From: Lachnospiraceae bacterium
GTDB lineage: Bacteria > Bacillota > Clostridia > Lachnospirales > Lachnospiraceae
Length of the DNA: 53,218 nucleotides
Direction: 5' to 3'
Assembly: GCA_017472605.1 (NCBI GenBank)
Contig: JAFUPV010000060.1
Coordinates: forward strand, 1-53,218
Below the pieces are notes generated by a model. The model was not told the DNA's origin. It did no database searches and saw only the letters and a program-made list of their open reading frames with translations. Of the stretch, positions 23,800 through 31,548 are shown piece after piece; positions within the stretch are counted from its first letter, which is position 1; each line of letters begins with the position of its first letter. The position numbers and the translations under genes were made by a program.

Positions 23800-25191
23800 A
23801 TGATGAAGAAGAGAATTGCAGTGGGAGCAGCAATGCTGCTTGCAACAGGAACAATTGGAATGCAGGTGATGGCAGCGGAAGCAGCGGACGTTTCCGTGGA
23901 ACCGATCGAGGTCTATGTGACGATCGCGGACAGCGAAGGCGCGCTTGCGCTGGCACAGGAACCGGTTGCGGTGACGGATATGGATGACGATGGTGTTCTG
24001 ACGATTAATGACGCACTGTACTGTGCCCATGAAGCGTGCTACGAAGGCGGGGCAGAAGCAGGCTATGGCTCTGCGTTTGGCGACTACGGACTGAGCATGA
24101 CGAAGCTCTGGGGAGCGGAAAATGGCGGAAGCTATGGCTACCGTGTCAACGATCAGTCGGCGTGGAGTCTGGAAGATCCGGTCGCGGACGGGGACTATGT
24201 CAATGCCTATGTCTATACCGATCTGACCGCATGGTCTGATACGTATTGCTATTTTGATGCACCAATTGGCCTGGCAGAGAAAGAGGAGGAAATCACACTT
24301 GTCCTGAATGCAGCAGGGTACGATGAAGCATACAATCCGATTGCTGTTCCGGTTGCAGGCGCGGTGATCACGGTTGATGGAGAAGCAACGGAATTTGTGA
24401 CGGATGAAGAGGGAAAGGTGACTCTGACTCTGGATGAGGAAGGAATCCATGTAATCAGTGCACAGTCTGAGACGCAGAATCTGGTACCGCCGGTCTGCAC
24501 CGCTGCCGTTGGTTTTAAGGCGGTTACTGTGACGATTTCCGATGATACGGGAGCGCTTGTCCTGATTCAGGAACCTGTCCTTGTCAATGATGCCGATGAA
24601 GATGGAGCAATCACGATCCATGATGCGCTCTTCTGTGCCCATGAGCAGAACTATGAGGGCGGGGCAGAGGCAGGCTACGCGTCCGAAGAAGGAGAGTATG
24701 GCCTGAGCATGACACTGCTTTGGGGCGTTGATAATGGCGGAAGCTATGGCTACTATGTGAACGACGTGTCTGCATGGAGTCTTCTGGATCCGGTTGCAAC
24801 CGGTGACTGCATTAATGCCTATGCGTTTACCGATCTGACCGCCTGGTCTGACACCTATTGCTACTTTAACAGCAGGGAGATGGATGTTACAGTCGGTGAT
24901 GCAGCAGAACTGGTTCTTCTGGCAGCTGCCTTTGACAGCGATTACAATCCGATCACCGTTCCGGTTGAAGGTGCAGTGCTTGTGGTTGACGGTGAGGCAA
25001 CCGATATCGTGACGGATGCGGAAGGAAAAGCCGTATTTACCGTTGAGAAGGAAGGTTTGTACATAGTCAGCGCTGTTTCTGACAGCCAGACACTGGTACC
25101 GCCGGTATGCCTGATCCATGCGCAGGAAACGGAAGTGACTGCAGAGGGAGTTGCAGATGGTTCCGCAGAGGAGACGGCTGACGGGGAATAA
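23800..25191 (+). CDS. secreted protein with two transcobalamin-like beta modules and EF-hand loops
   Basis: A 463-aa protein. The signal peptide (about 1-26) ends VMAAEA. Two tandem modules follow (about 35-235 and 236-450), each with four parts. First comes an EF-hand-like calcium loop (DMDDDGVLTIND at 60-71, DADEDGAITIHD at 264-275). Then a GLSMT..LWG..NGGSYGY..VND..AWSL..PV..GD segment resembles DUF4430, the transcobalamin beta domain. A DLTAWSDTYCYF segment follows, and last an Ig-like stretch (PVAGAVITVDGEATEFV). There is no LPXTG or C-terminal helix, so it is free or held by another surface protein. It is the first gene after the B12 riboswitch. Cobalamin or corrinoid capture is the natural inference, not shown. 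AAGGAAGAGG precedes the ATG. Confidence 0.75.
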   Translation: MMKKRIAVGAAMLLATGTIGMQVMAAEAADVSVEPIEVYVTIADSEGALALAQEPVAVTDMDDDGVLTINDALYCAHEACYEGGAEAGYGSAFGDYGLSMTKLWGAENGGSYGYRVNDQSAWSLEDPVADGDYVNAYVYTDLTAWSDTYCYFDAPIGLAEKEEEITLVLNAAGYDEAYNPIAVPVAGAVITVDGEATEFVTDEEGKVTLTLDEEGIHVISAQSETQNLVPPVCTAAVGFKAVTVTISDDTGALVLIQEPVLVNDADEDGAITIHDALFCAHEQNYEGGAEAGYASEEGEYGLSMTLLWGVDNGGSYGYYVNDVSAWSLLDPVATGDCINAYAFTDLTAWSDTYCYFNSREMDVTVGDAAELVLLAAAFDSDYNPITVPVEGAVLVVDGEATDIVTDAEGKAVFTVEKEGLYIVSAVSDSQTLVPPVCLIHAQETEVTAEGVADGSAEETADGE

Positions 25192-25217
25192 GAGGAAACG
25201 AAGCGTGGGAAGGATTT

Positions 25218-25281
25218 GATGCCGGAAGAGAAAGCTTTTGATGCCGGCAGGGCGAGAGTCGATGCCGGCAGGGGGAAACTC
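25218..25281 (+). repeat. three short direct repeats (21-22 nt)
   Basis: GATGCCGGAAGAG, GATGCCGGCAGGG and GATGCCGGCAGGG begin three adjacent units of 22, 21 and 21 bases in the gap between the two B12-linked surface genes. No coding role is supported; they precede the ribosome-binding site of the next gene by about 50 bases. Confidence 0.55.
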
Positions 25282-25342
25282 TGTTTTGCGGAGATCAACA
25301 GAAAAAACGGCAAACGATGTGCCGACAGCAGAAAAGGTATCT

Positions 25343-27097
25343 ATGAAAAAGCGAATTTTATCGATAATCAGTTCTTTCTTATTAATAATCATACTCACTG
25401 TCAGCCCTGCATTGGCAGCGGCTGGCAGTGATGCCGGTATCGTCGGTGAAGCGCAGGAACTCATCGACGATATTCTGCGTTATAAGCAGGAGCAGGCAGG
25501 AGCAGATTCGGTTCAGGAATGGATCGATACCGGACTGACAGAGAAAGCAGGAACTTCGGCAGAGTGGTATGTTCTTGCCCTGAGTCAGAGCGGAGCATAT
25601 GATTTTTCCTCCTATCAGAGGGCACTGCTTTCTTATCTGGAGCAGAAAACGGTAAGCAACGCGTCAACCCGCCAGAAATATGCGATTGCGCTGCTTGTCT
25701 CAGGCAGCGCGGATTCCTATGTGACGCAGGTTATGGAGGATTCCATCGGCCAGCTTGGAATCATGAGCTGGGTCTATGGGCTCCATCTGATGAACAATGG
25801 ATGCAGGAGCAGTCAGGTGAGCGAAGAAGAAGTCATCCAGACGCTGCTTGATCTGCAGCTGGAGGATGGAGGCTGGAGCCTGCGGGGAACTTCAGCGGAG
25901 ACGGATGTGACAGCGATGGTGATTCAGGCGCTGGCTCCCCATTGCGAAGCGGAGACGTCGGTGGAAGCGGCGGTGGAAAAAGCACTTGAACTTCTTTCCT
26001 CCAGACAGCTGGAAGGCGGAGATTTTGCCAGCTATGGGGTGGAAAATCCGGAGAGTACCGCGCAGGTGCTGACGGCAATTTCCGCCCTTGGCATGGATGC
26101 CGGAGCCGACGAACGCTTTATTAAGCAGGGAAACACGTTGATTGACGGCCTGAGAAAGTATCAGCTGGAGGATGGAAGCTTCAGCCATACGGTTGGATCC
26201 GGATTCAGTGAGTCGGCGACCGTTCAGACGCTGTACTCCCTGGTTTCCTATGTGCGGATGGCGGAGGGGAAGAGCGGACTGTATCTGTTTGACAGTCAGG
26301 TGTCGGAAGGACTGCCGGGAGATGAAGAGTCAGCGGCAGAGGCAGAGCAAATACCGGAATCGGTTTCTGAGGAGAGAACAGAAAGCTTCGGAACCGGCGA
26401 CACGAAAGACGATGCAGCTTCAGAATGCAGTATGAATTCAGTGGAAAACGTGTATTCAGAGGACAGCACAAATTCTGAAGAAAACGCAGCTTCAGAGGCG
26501 GGGAATGGATTTGGCTATAAAGGTCTGGTATCCGGTATCATTGTGATTCTGGCAGCTGCGGCATGCATCTTCTTTTTTGCAGCTGGAAAACGGAACCGGA
26601 AAAATTTCCTGGCAACCGCAGTATTCGCAGCGCTTGCAATTCTTTTTGTGCAGCTAACCGACTTCCAGTCCGCCGACAGCTATTATAACGGCGGCGATGT
26701 AAAGAAGGAGAATCCGACAGGAACTGTTACTATGACGATCCGCTGCGACACGGTAACCGGTCTTTCCGATTCGGAATACATTCCTGCGGATGGCATTGTG
26801 TTGAAAGAGACAGAATTTGTCATTGACAGCGACGATACCGCTTTCGACATTCTGGTGGAAGCAGCACGGAAATATAACATTCAGATGGAAAACAGCGGTG
26901 CAGAAGGAATGGCCTATATTGCCGGGATCAACTATCTCTATGAATATGATTTCGGAGAATTCTCCGGCTGGATGTACTATGTGAACCGGAAAGCACCGTC
27001 TGTGGGCTGTGATCAGTATGTCCTGTCAGACGGTGATGTAATTGAGTGGCTGTACAGCTGCGAACTTGGAAAGGATCTGGACCGGAAACGGGAGTAA
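25343..27097 (+). CDS. membrane-anchored transcobalamin/intrinsic-factor-like protein
   Basis: A 584-aa protein. A signal peptide (about 1-25, ending ALAAA) leads an alpha/alpha-toroid region (about 30-335) with prenyltransferase/squalene-cyclase-type repeats: LEDGGWSLRG, EGGDFASYG and LEDGSFSHTV. An acidic, Ser/Glu-rich linker follows, then two helices (about 394-415 and 422-442), then a DUF4430 domain (about 458-576; DTAFDILVEAARKYNI, FSGWMYYVNRKAP). Toroid plus DUF4430 in this order is the architecture of animal intrinsic factor and transcobalamin. The helix pair puts both domains outside the cell. It sits between a second DUF4430-like protein and an ECF transporter under a B12 riboswitch. 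AAAGG precedes the chosen ATG; upstream ATGs lack a signal sequence. Confidence 0.8.
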   Translation: MKKRILSIISSFLLIIILTVSPALAAAGSDAGIVGEAQELIDDILRYKQEQAGADSVQEWIDTGLTEKAGTSAEWYVLALSQSGAYDFSSYQRALLSYLEQKTVSNASTRQKYAIALLVSGSADSYVTQVMEDSIGQLGIMSWVYGLHLMNNGCRSSQVSEEEVIQTLLDLQLEDGGWSLRGTSAETDVTAMVIQALAPHCEAETSVEAAVEKALELLSSRQLEGGDFASYGVENPESTAQVLTAISALGMDAGADERFIKQGNTLIDGLRKYQLEDGSFSHTVGSGFSESATVQTLYSLVSYVRMAEGKSGLYLFDSQVSEGLPGDEESAAEAEQIPESVSEERTESFGTGDTKDDAASECSMNSVENVYSEDSTNSEENAASEAGNGFGYKGLVSGIIVILAAAACIFFFAAGKRNRKNFLATAVFAALAILFVQLTDFQSADSYYNGGDVKKENPTGTVTMTIRCDTVTGLSDSEYIPADGIVLKETEFVIDSDDTAFDILVEAARKYNIQMENSGAEGMAYIAGINYLYEYDFGEFSGWMYYVNRKAPSVGCDQYVLSDGDVIEWLYSCELGKDLDRKRE

Positions 27098-27168
27098 GGA
27101 AGATTTTTTCAAGAGCAGGGCGCGGGACGGGAGTGAGCGGTTTTGCGCAGGATGAGAGGAGGATGGAA

Positions 27169-28041
27169 ATGAGAACAATTGCAGAATATAACCCATTTGC
27201 GGTAACGGTCTATTTTCTGGCAGTCGCAGGCACGACCATGTTTTCTATGAATCCGGTGATTCTGGTGCTGTCTCTTGCAGGTGCGCTGAGTTATTTCTTT
27301 GTACGGAACGGTTTTCGGGAAATGAAAAGCCATCTGGCGTTCTTTCTGATGTTTCTTTTCATGGCGCTGCTGAATCCGCTGATCTCTCACAACGGTGTGA
27401 CGGTTCTTTTTGTCATGAACAACAATCCGGTAACGCTGGAAGCGCTTGTTTACGGAATTGCGGCGGCAGCGATGATTCTTGCAGTTCTGTACTGGTTCCG
27501 TTCCTATTCCCAGATCATGACCAGCGATAAGCTGCTCTATGTGTTCGGCGTGCTCTCGCCCAGGCTTGCGCTGATTCTTTCCATGGCAATCCGCTATGTG
27601 CCGCTGTTTGGAAGCCAGGTAAAAAAGGTAAACCAGGCACAGAAGGCGCTGGGGCTCTACAAAGAGGATAATCTGGTGGACAGCTTCCGCGGCGGAGTCC
27701 GTGTCTTCTCTGTCATGGTTACCTGGGCGCTGGAAAATGGAATCATTACTGCGGACAGCATGACGGCAAGGGGCTATGGATCCGGGAAGCGGTCCCACTA
27801 TTCCACCTTCTGCTTTCGCAGAGGCGACTGGATCCTTATGGGAATCAGCTGCGTCCTTCTGATTGTGACATGGATCGGACTGGGTGATTTTACCTTCAAC
27901 TATTATCCGGCGCTGAAGGTGTCGGCGCTTCAAAAAACAGGACTTATTGGCTGCATATCTTATGGGCTGCTGGCATTTCTTCCTGTCATCATCGAAGAAA
28001 AGGAGACACTGAAATGGAATTGCTTACAATCGAAAATCTGA
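27169..28041 (+). CDS. ECF transporter transmembrane (T) component
   Basis: A 290-aa membrane protein of the EcfT/CbiQ family with about six helices. The cytoplasmic coupling motif TARGYGSGKR (Ala-Arg-Gly near residue 200) marks the site that contacts the ATPases. It joins the ATPase dimer to the substrate-binding S protein. Two ATGs lie close together; AGGAGG abuts the first and is six bases from the second, so I chose the second. Its 3' end overlaps the ATPase gene by 28 nt. The rightward gene order T, A-A, S under a B12 riboswitch fits a cobalamin importer of the CbrTUV kind, from memory of that family. Confidence 0.87.
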   Translation: MRTIAEYNPFAVTVYFLAVAGTTMFSMNPVILVLSLAGALSYFFVRNGFREMKSHLAFFLMFLFMALLNPLISHNGVTVLFVMNNNPVTLEALVYGIAAAAMILAVLYWFRSYSQIMTSDKLLYVFGVLSPRLALILSMAIRYVPLFGSQVKKVNQAQKALGLYKEDNLVDSFRGGVRVFSVMVTWALENGIITADSMTARGYGSGKRSHYSTFCFRRGDWILMGISCVLLIVTWIGLGDFTFNYYPALKVSALQKTGLIGCISYGLLAFLPVIIEEKETLKWNCLQSKI

Positions 28042-30023
28042 GCTTTACCTATCCGCTTTGCAGTACACCGGCGGTAACGGATGTCTCTTTTTCCGTGAAA
28101 AAGGGAGAATTTGTTTCCATCTGCGGTGCGACCGGAAGCGGAAAATCAACCCTGCTTCGTCTGCTGAAGCGGGAACTGGCTCCGCTTGGCGAGCGCTCGG
28201 GACAGGTTTATCTGGACGGTACATCGCAGGAAGCGCTGTCCGCTGATCAGGCGGCCCGCTCTATTGGCTTTGTCATGCAGCGCCCGGAGCATCAGCTGGT
28301 AACAGACAAGGTCTGGCATGAGCTGGCGTTTGGTCTGGAGAATATGGGAACGCCGCAGTCGGTAATCGCACGCCGCATCGCGGAAATGGCTTCCTATTTT
28401 GGCATTGAAGACTGGTTTGAAAAAAATGTAACGGAACTTTCCGGCGGCCAGAAGCAGCTGCTGAATCTGGCGGCTGTGATGATCATGAATCCGAAAATCC
28501 TGATTCTGGATGAGCCGACCGCTCAGCTGGATCCCATTGCCGCCTCAGACTTCATTGCAACGCTGAGAAAGCTGAACCGGGAGCTTTCCCTGACGATTCT
28601 GATCGTGGAGCATCGGCTGGAAGAAGTCATTCCGATCAGTGACCGGCTTCTTGTGATGGAGAAAGGAAGGCTTCTTGCCTATGATGAGCCGCGTGCGGTG
28701 ATCGAGGGACTGAAAGAGAAACCGGAACTGCTGTGTGCCATGCCTGCGGCTGCAAGACTGTACCATGCCGTGCAGGGAACCGGGGAATGTCCGCTGGATA
28801 TCAGTGAAGGAAGAGCCTATATTCAGGCAAATTTCGGAAATCAGATCCGCAGACTGCCGGACAAGGTGGATGGATCAGGGAAACCGGGAGCCGTTGGAAT
28901 TGTGACAGAGTCGGGGAAACCGGGAGCCGTTGGAATTGTGGCAGAGTCGGGGAAATCGGGAGCCGTAGGAAGCGCGGCAGAGTCGGAGAAGTCGGGAGCC
29001 GCAGGAAGCGCGGTAGGGATTGCGGCAGAGTCAGGAAGAACGAAAACAGGAGAAAACGCGATACAGACGGGAAGAATCGGTCGAGCGGCAAAATCAGATA
29101 AAACAGCCCTCGAACTGGAGAATGTCTATTTCCGGTACGGAAAGCATCTGCCGGATGTGCTTCATGGACTGAATCTGAAGGTGTATGAAAATGAGATTTT
29201 CTGCCTTCTCGGCGGAAACGGTTCCGGAAAAAGCACAACACTTTCGGCATCTGCCGGTCTTCTGAAGCCTTACAGCGGTAAGGTTCGTGTCTTTGGAAAG
29301 CGTCTGAAGGAGTATAAAAACCAGTCACTCTATCGGGAGTGCCTGACCATGCTGCCTCAGGATGTGCAGACGGTTTTTCTGAAAAACACCGTCCGTGAGG
29401 AACTGGAGGAAGCAAAAGCGGAAGTGTCCATGCTTCCGTTTGATATCACCTGTCTGTATGAGAAACACCCCTATGATCTGTCTGGCGGAGAACAGCAGCT
29501 GGTGGCTCTGGCAAAGGTTCTTGCCACAAAACCGAAGCTTCTTCTTCTGGATGAGCCGACCAAGGGACTGGATGCCCATGCGAAGCTTGGTTTTATCCGG
29601 ATCATGAAGGAATTGAAAGCAAAGGGAATGACCATCGTTGCCGTTACACATGATGTGGAGTTTGCGGCCCTCTGTGCCGATCGCTGCGCTCTGTTTTTCC
29701 GTGGAAATGTTGTGTCTGACGGTGTGCCTGCGGACTTCTTCTCTGAGAATCATTTTTATACAACAAGCGCTTACCGGATGGCAGGAGATTACTATGACCG
29801 TGCCGTTACCATTGAGGAGGTTGCAGCACTTTGCCGGCTGAACCGGAAGGAGGCAATCCAGCCGGGCTGGAAAGGAATGAGCAGTGCAGCCGGGAAGCAT
29901 GGGGCAGAAAAAATGGCCGAGGCCGGGAAGATGACTGAAGCCGGGAAGACAGAAGAGGCAGGAAAGATGGCTGAGGAAGAGAAGACAACCGGAGCAACAG
30001 AGAGGACTGGTGGCAGCAGATGA
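28014..30023 (+). CDS. ECF transporter fused double ATPase (A-A')
   Basis: A 669-aa protein with two complete ABC ATPase domains. The first (about 1-235) has GATGSGKST, LSGGQKQ and ILILDEPTAQLD. The second (about 365-605) has GGNGSGKST (401-409), LSGGEQQ and LLLLDEPTKGLD. ECF systems normally use two separate ATPases; here they are one chain. The linker holds four 12-16-residue repeats (SGKPGAVGIVTE type), and the tail is a low-complexity Ala/Gly/Lys/Glu stretch (EAGKMTEAGK). It powers the importer from the cytoplasm. It overlaps the S gene by ATGA and the T gene by 28 nt, so all three are translationally coupled. Confidence 0.92.
   Translation: MELLTIENLSFTYPLCSTPAVTDVSFSVKKGEFVSICGATGSGKSTLLRLLKRELAPLGERSGQVYLDGTSQEALSADQAARSIGFVMQRPEHQLVTDKVWHELAFGLENMGTPQSVIARRIAEMASYFGIEDWFEKNVTELSGGQKQLLNLAAVMIMNPKILILDEPTAQLDPIAASDFIATLRKLNRELSLTILIVEHRLEEVIPISDRLLVMEKGRLLAYDEPRAVIEGLKEKPELLCAMPAAARLYHAVQGTGECPLDISEGRAYIQANFGNQIRRLPDKVDGSGKPGAVGIVTESGKPGAVGIVAESGKSGAVGSAAESEKSGAAGSAVGIAAESGRTKTGENAIQTGRIGRAAKSDKTALELENVYFRYGKHLPDVLHGLNLKVYENEIFCLLGGNGSGKSTTLSASAGLLKPYSGKVRVFGKRLKEYKNQSLYRECLTMLPQDVQTVFLKNTVREELEEAKAEVSMLPFDITCLYEKHPYDLSGGEQQLVALAKVLATKPKLLLLDEPTKGLDAHAKLGFIRIMKELKAKGMTIVAVTHDVEFAALCADRCALFFRGNVVSDGVPADFFSENHFYTTSAYRMAGDYYDRAVTIEEVAALCRLNRKEAIQPGWKGMSSAAGKHGAEKMAEAGKMTEAGKTEEAGKMAEEEKTTGATERTGGSR
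28875..29030 (+). repeat. in-frame 36-nt tandem repeat in the ATPase linker
   Basis: Three 36-nt units and one 48-nt unit encode SGKPGAVGIVTE, SGKPGAVGIVAE, SGKSGAVGSAAE and SEKSGAAGSAVGIAAE. The first two differ by two bases only, showing recent duplication. Copy number may vary between strains. Confidence 0.8.
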
Positions 30024-30706
30024 TTGTAATCAAGAGCAAAAAAGTCCGGACAGTCCTGAAAATTTCAATTCCTTTTGCGGCAATCCCGCTTCTTGTGCTT
30101 CTTGGAGCTGTTGCGTTTCCGCAAAAACAGCATCTGCTTGTGTCCTTTGGTGTGGCGGTGCTGGCAGTCCTTCTGTTTCTGACCGGTTTTGAGCGGAAGA
30201 TAGTGGGATCCAGGCGAATGGTAATTGTCGCAGTCATGACGGCACTGTGCATTGCCGGGCGTTTCATTCCGCTGTTCAAACCGGTGACAACGCTGACCAT
30301 TCTGACTGCCATGTATCTTGGCGGCGAGGCCGGATTCCTCGTCGGCGCGTTGGCAGCGCTGCTGTCCAATTTCTATTTCGGACAGGGTCCATGGACACCG
30401 TTCCAGATGCTGGCATGGGGAATGATTGGGCTCCTGGCCGGATTTCTGGCAAAGCCCCTGAAGAAGAGCAGGGCATTTCTGCTTGTGTTTGGTGTCCTGT
30501 CCGGTGCTGTATTCTCCTTCATCATGGACATCTGGACCATTCTCTGGTATAACGGAAGCTTTCAGCTGGAACGCTACCTGCCGGTTCTCGTGACCGCAAT
30601 TCCCCATACTGTGATGTATGCGGTGTCCAATTTCCTGTTTCTGTGGATGTTTGCGAAGCCGTTTGGGGAGAAGCTGGAGCGGGTGAAGGTGAAGTATGGG
30701 GTGTGA
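30020..30706 (+). CDS. ECF transporter substrate-binding (S) component, putative cobalamin type
   Basis: A 228-aa membrane protein. Two N-terminal helices (about 12-58) precede an S-component core with MVIVAVMTALCIAGRFIP, TAMYLGGEAGFLVGALAALLSNFYFGQGPW and three or four further helices. The GPWTPFQMLAWG segment is typical of S proteins such as CbrT/ThiW-like ones. It binds the vitamin in the membrane and hands it to the T/A module encoded just upstream. Substrate by context: cobalamin or a precursor, because the operon starts with a B12 riboswitch. The ATG overlaps the ATPase stop (ATGA). Confidence 0.8.
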   Translation: MIVIKSKKVRTVLKISIPFAAIPLLVLLGAVAFPQKQHLLVSFGVAVLAVLLFLTGFERKIVGSRRMVIVAVMTALCIAGRFIPLFKPVTTLTILTAMYLGGEAGFLVGALAALLSNFYFGQGPWTPFQMLAWGMIGLLAGFLAKPLKKSRAFLLVFGVLSGAVFSFIMDIWTILWYNGSFQLERYLPVLVTAIPHTVMYAVSNFLFLWMFAKPFGEKLERVKVKYGV

Positions 30707-30873
30707 CTGGCGTTTTGCCCGGGAGAAAATGATCCGATATCAGTTATCCGATTGAAAAAGATGTGCGTTGACTTACCTTAAAAAAACGTTTGAATATTAA
30801 AATAGTGAAAATAAATCAAGTGAAGTGGAATTGAGGCAACAGTAAGAGATCGTGATGGTTGAAGGAGAATAAT

Positions 30874-31053
30874 GTGTCAAGTATAGAGGCAATCAGAGAA
30901 TTATATGAACGGTGTAAGGAATTGGATCTCGATGAAAGTACGGAACTTGCACTGCGTGCGGAGACAATAGAAGAGCAGGATTTTTTTGAAATGGTTAGTA
31001 ATTATTTTTTACAGATTAGACAGCGAAAAGTGATTCTGGAAGGGAAATTTTGA
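30874..31053 (+). CDS. 59-aa hypothetical protein
   Basis: A short, mostly helical, acidic protein (starting SSIEAIRELYERC, with ALRAETIEEQDFFEMVSNYF near the middle and a basic end RQRKVILEGKF). I do not recognise the family. A GTG start is supported by AAGGAG six bases upstream. The gene has its own leader, with TTGACT near 30768 but no convincing -10, and a clear terminator. Base use is A/T-richer than in the ECF genes. It stands alone between the B12 operon and a leftward short gene. Confidence 0.6.
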   Translation: MSSIEAIRELYERCKELDLDESTELALRAETIEEQDFFEMVSNYFLQIRQRKVILEGKF

Positions 31054-31063
31054 GGAAGATACT

Positions 31064-31108
31064 GATAAGGGGAGCATATCAATGATTGATATGCCCCCTT
31101 ATCTTTCT
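31064..31108 (+). terminator. intrinsic terminator after the 59-aa gene
   Basis: GATAAGGGGAGCATATCA pairs with TTGATATGCCCCCTTATC around ATGA, followed by TTTCT. It lies 10 bases after the stop codon. The 57 bases beyond it up to the leftward short gene hold nothing I can identify. Confidence 0.85.
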
Positions 31109-31166
31109 ATATTCAGGCGAGCACGCAGATTCCATCCTCGATTTGCTGCTCCCAATCAGTCAACGC

Positions 31167-31331
31167 TTAATAACGCCCCCGTCTGTCATCCCTGCGGTCG
31201 TCCCGCCTGTCATCCCTGCGGTCGTCCCGTCTGTCATCTCTGCGGTCACGTCTGTCGTCCCGACGGTCATCTCTGCCGCAGCGGCAGGGCGGGCAGTCAC
31301 GGCGCCAGCGATTGTCAAAGTTATCAGGCAT
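31167..31331 (-). CDS. 54-aa Arg/Asp-repeat peptide
   Basis: A short open frame with a strong ribosome-binding site (AAAAGGAG, six bases before ATG). The peptide starts MPDNFDNRWRRDCPPCRCG, with three Cys, and then is almost only Arg and Asp in DDRR units (about residues 20-51), ending GRY. In the DNA this appears as imperfect repeats of about 12 and 24 bases. The charge is balanced, so it is a mixed-charge polyampholyte. I know no family for it. The Cys-Pro-Pro-Cys-x-Cys head could bind metal or a partner. No promoter was clear; a copy of the dispersed palindrome lies upstream. Expression is untested, so the call rests on the ribosome-binding site and the clean repeat frame. Confidence 0.6.
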   Translation of the reverse strand: MPDNFDNRWRRDCPPCRCGRDDRRDDRRDRRDDRRDDRRDDRRDDRRDDRRGRY

Positions 31332-31411
31332 AGCGGACTCCTTTTCCTTTTTTTACAGAATATGCAGGAAGTGGACGAAGCGTTCCCCGGAACGAGAAGA
31401 AACACGATGTT

Positions 31412-31463
31412 CGCGTACATCCGATCAAACGTGTCACTGGCATGTTCATCCGGATGCATAAGC
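31412..31463 (-). repeat. dispersed palindromic repeat, copy 4
   Basis: On the minus strand it starts GCTTATGCATCCGGATGAAC, then has GCCAGTGACACGTTTG and ATCGGATGTACGCG. It matches copies 2 and 3 over about 50 bases. It lies between the galE terminator and the Arg/Asp peptide gene. Confidence 0.7.
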
Positions 31464-31465
31464 AA

Positions 31466-31546
31466 AACGAAAAAGAAGCCGCATCTGTGAACCGCTTTCC
31501 CAAAGGAAAGATTTGGGCGGATTTCACAGATGTGGCTTCTTTTAAA
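31466..31546 (-). terminator. terminator of galK-galE
   Basis: On the minus strand AAGAAGCCACATCTGTGAA pairs with TTCACAGATGCGGCTTCTT (two mismatched positions), with a second hairpin (CCGC..GCGG, CCAAA..TTTGG) in the loop, followed by TTTTTCGTTTT. It begins two bases past the galE stop. Confidence 0.88.
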
Positions 31547-31548
31547 AA

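Noticed and set aside
23599-25464. A 621-codon minus-strand frame opposite the first B12 surface gene
   Set aside because: It is long only because the plus-strand repeats avoid stops on the other strand; it crosses a leader and two genes.
25343-26350. Terpene cyclase or prenyltransferase enzyme
   Set aside because: The repeats fit the fold, but a signal peptide, membrane helices, a DUF4430 domain and the B12 riboswitch argue for a transcobalamin-like binding role.
31180-31260. A CRISPR-like array in the repeated CTGTCATCCCTGCGGTC stretch
   Set aside because: The units are short, touch each other without spacers, and encode the DDRR repeat of a small protein.
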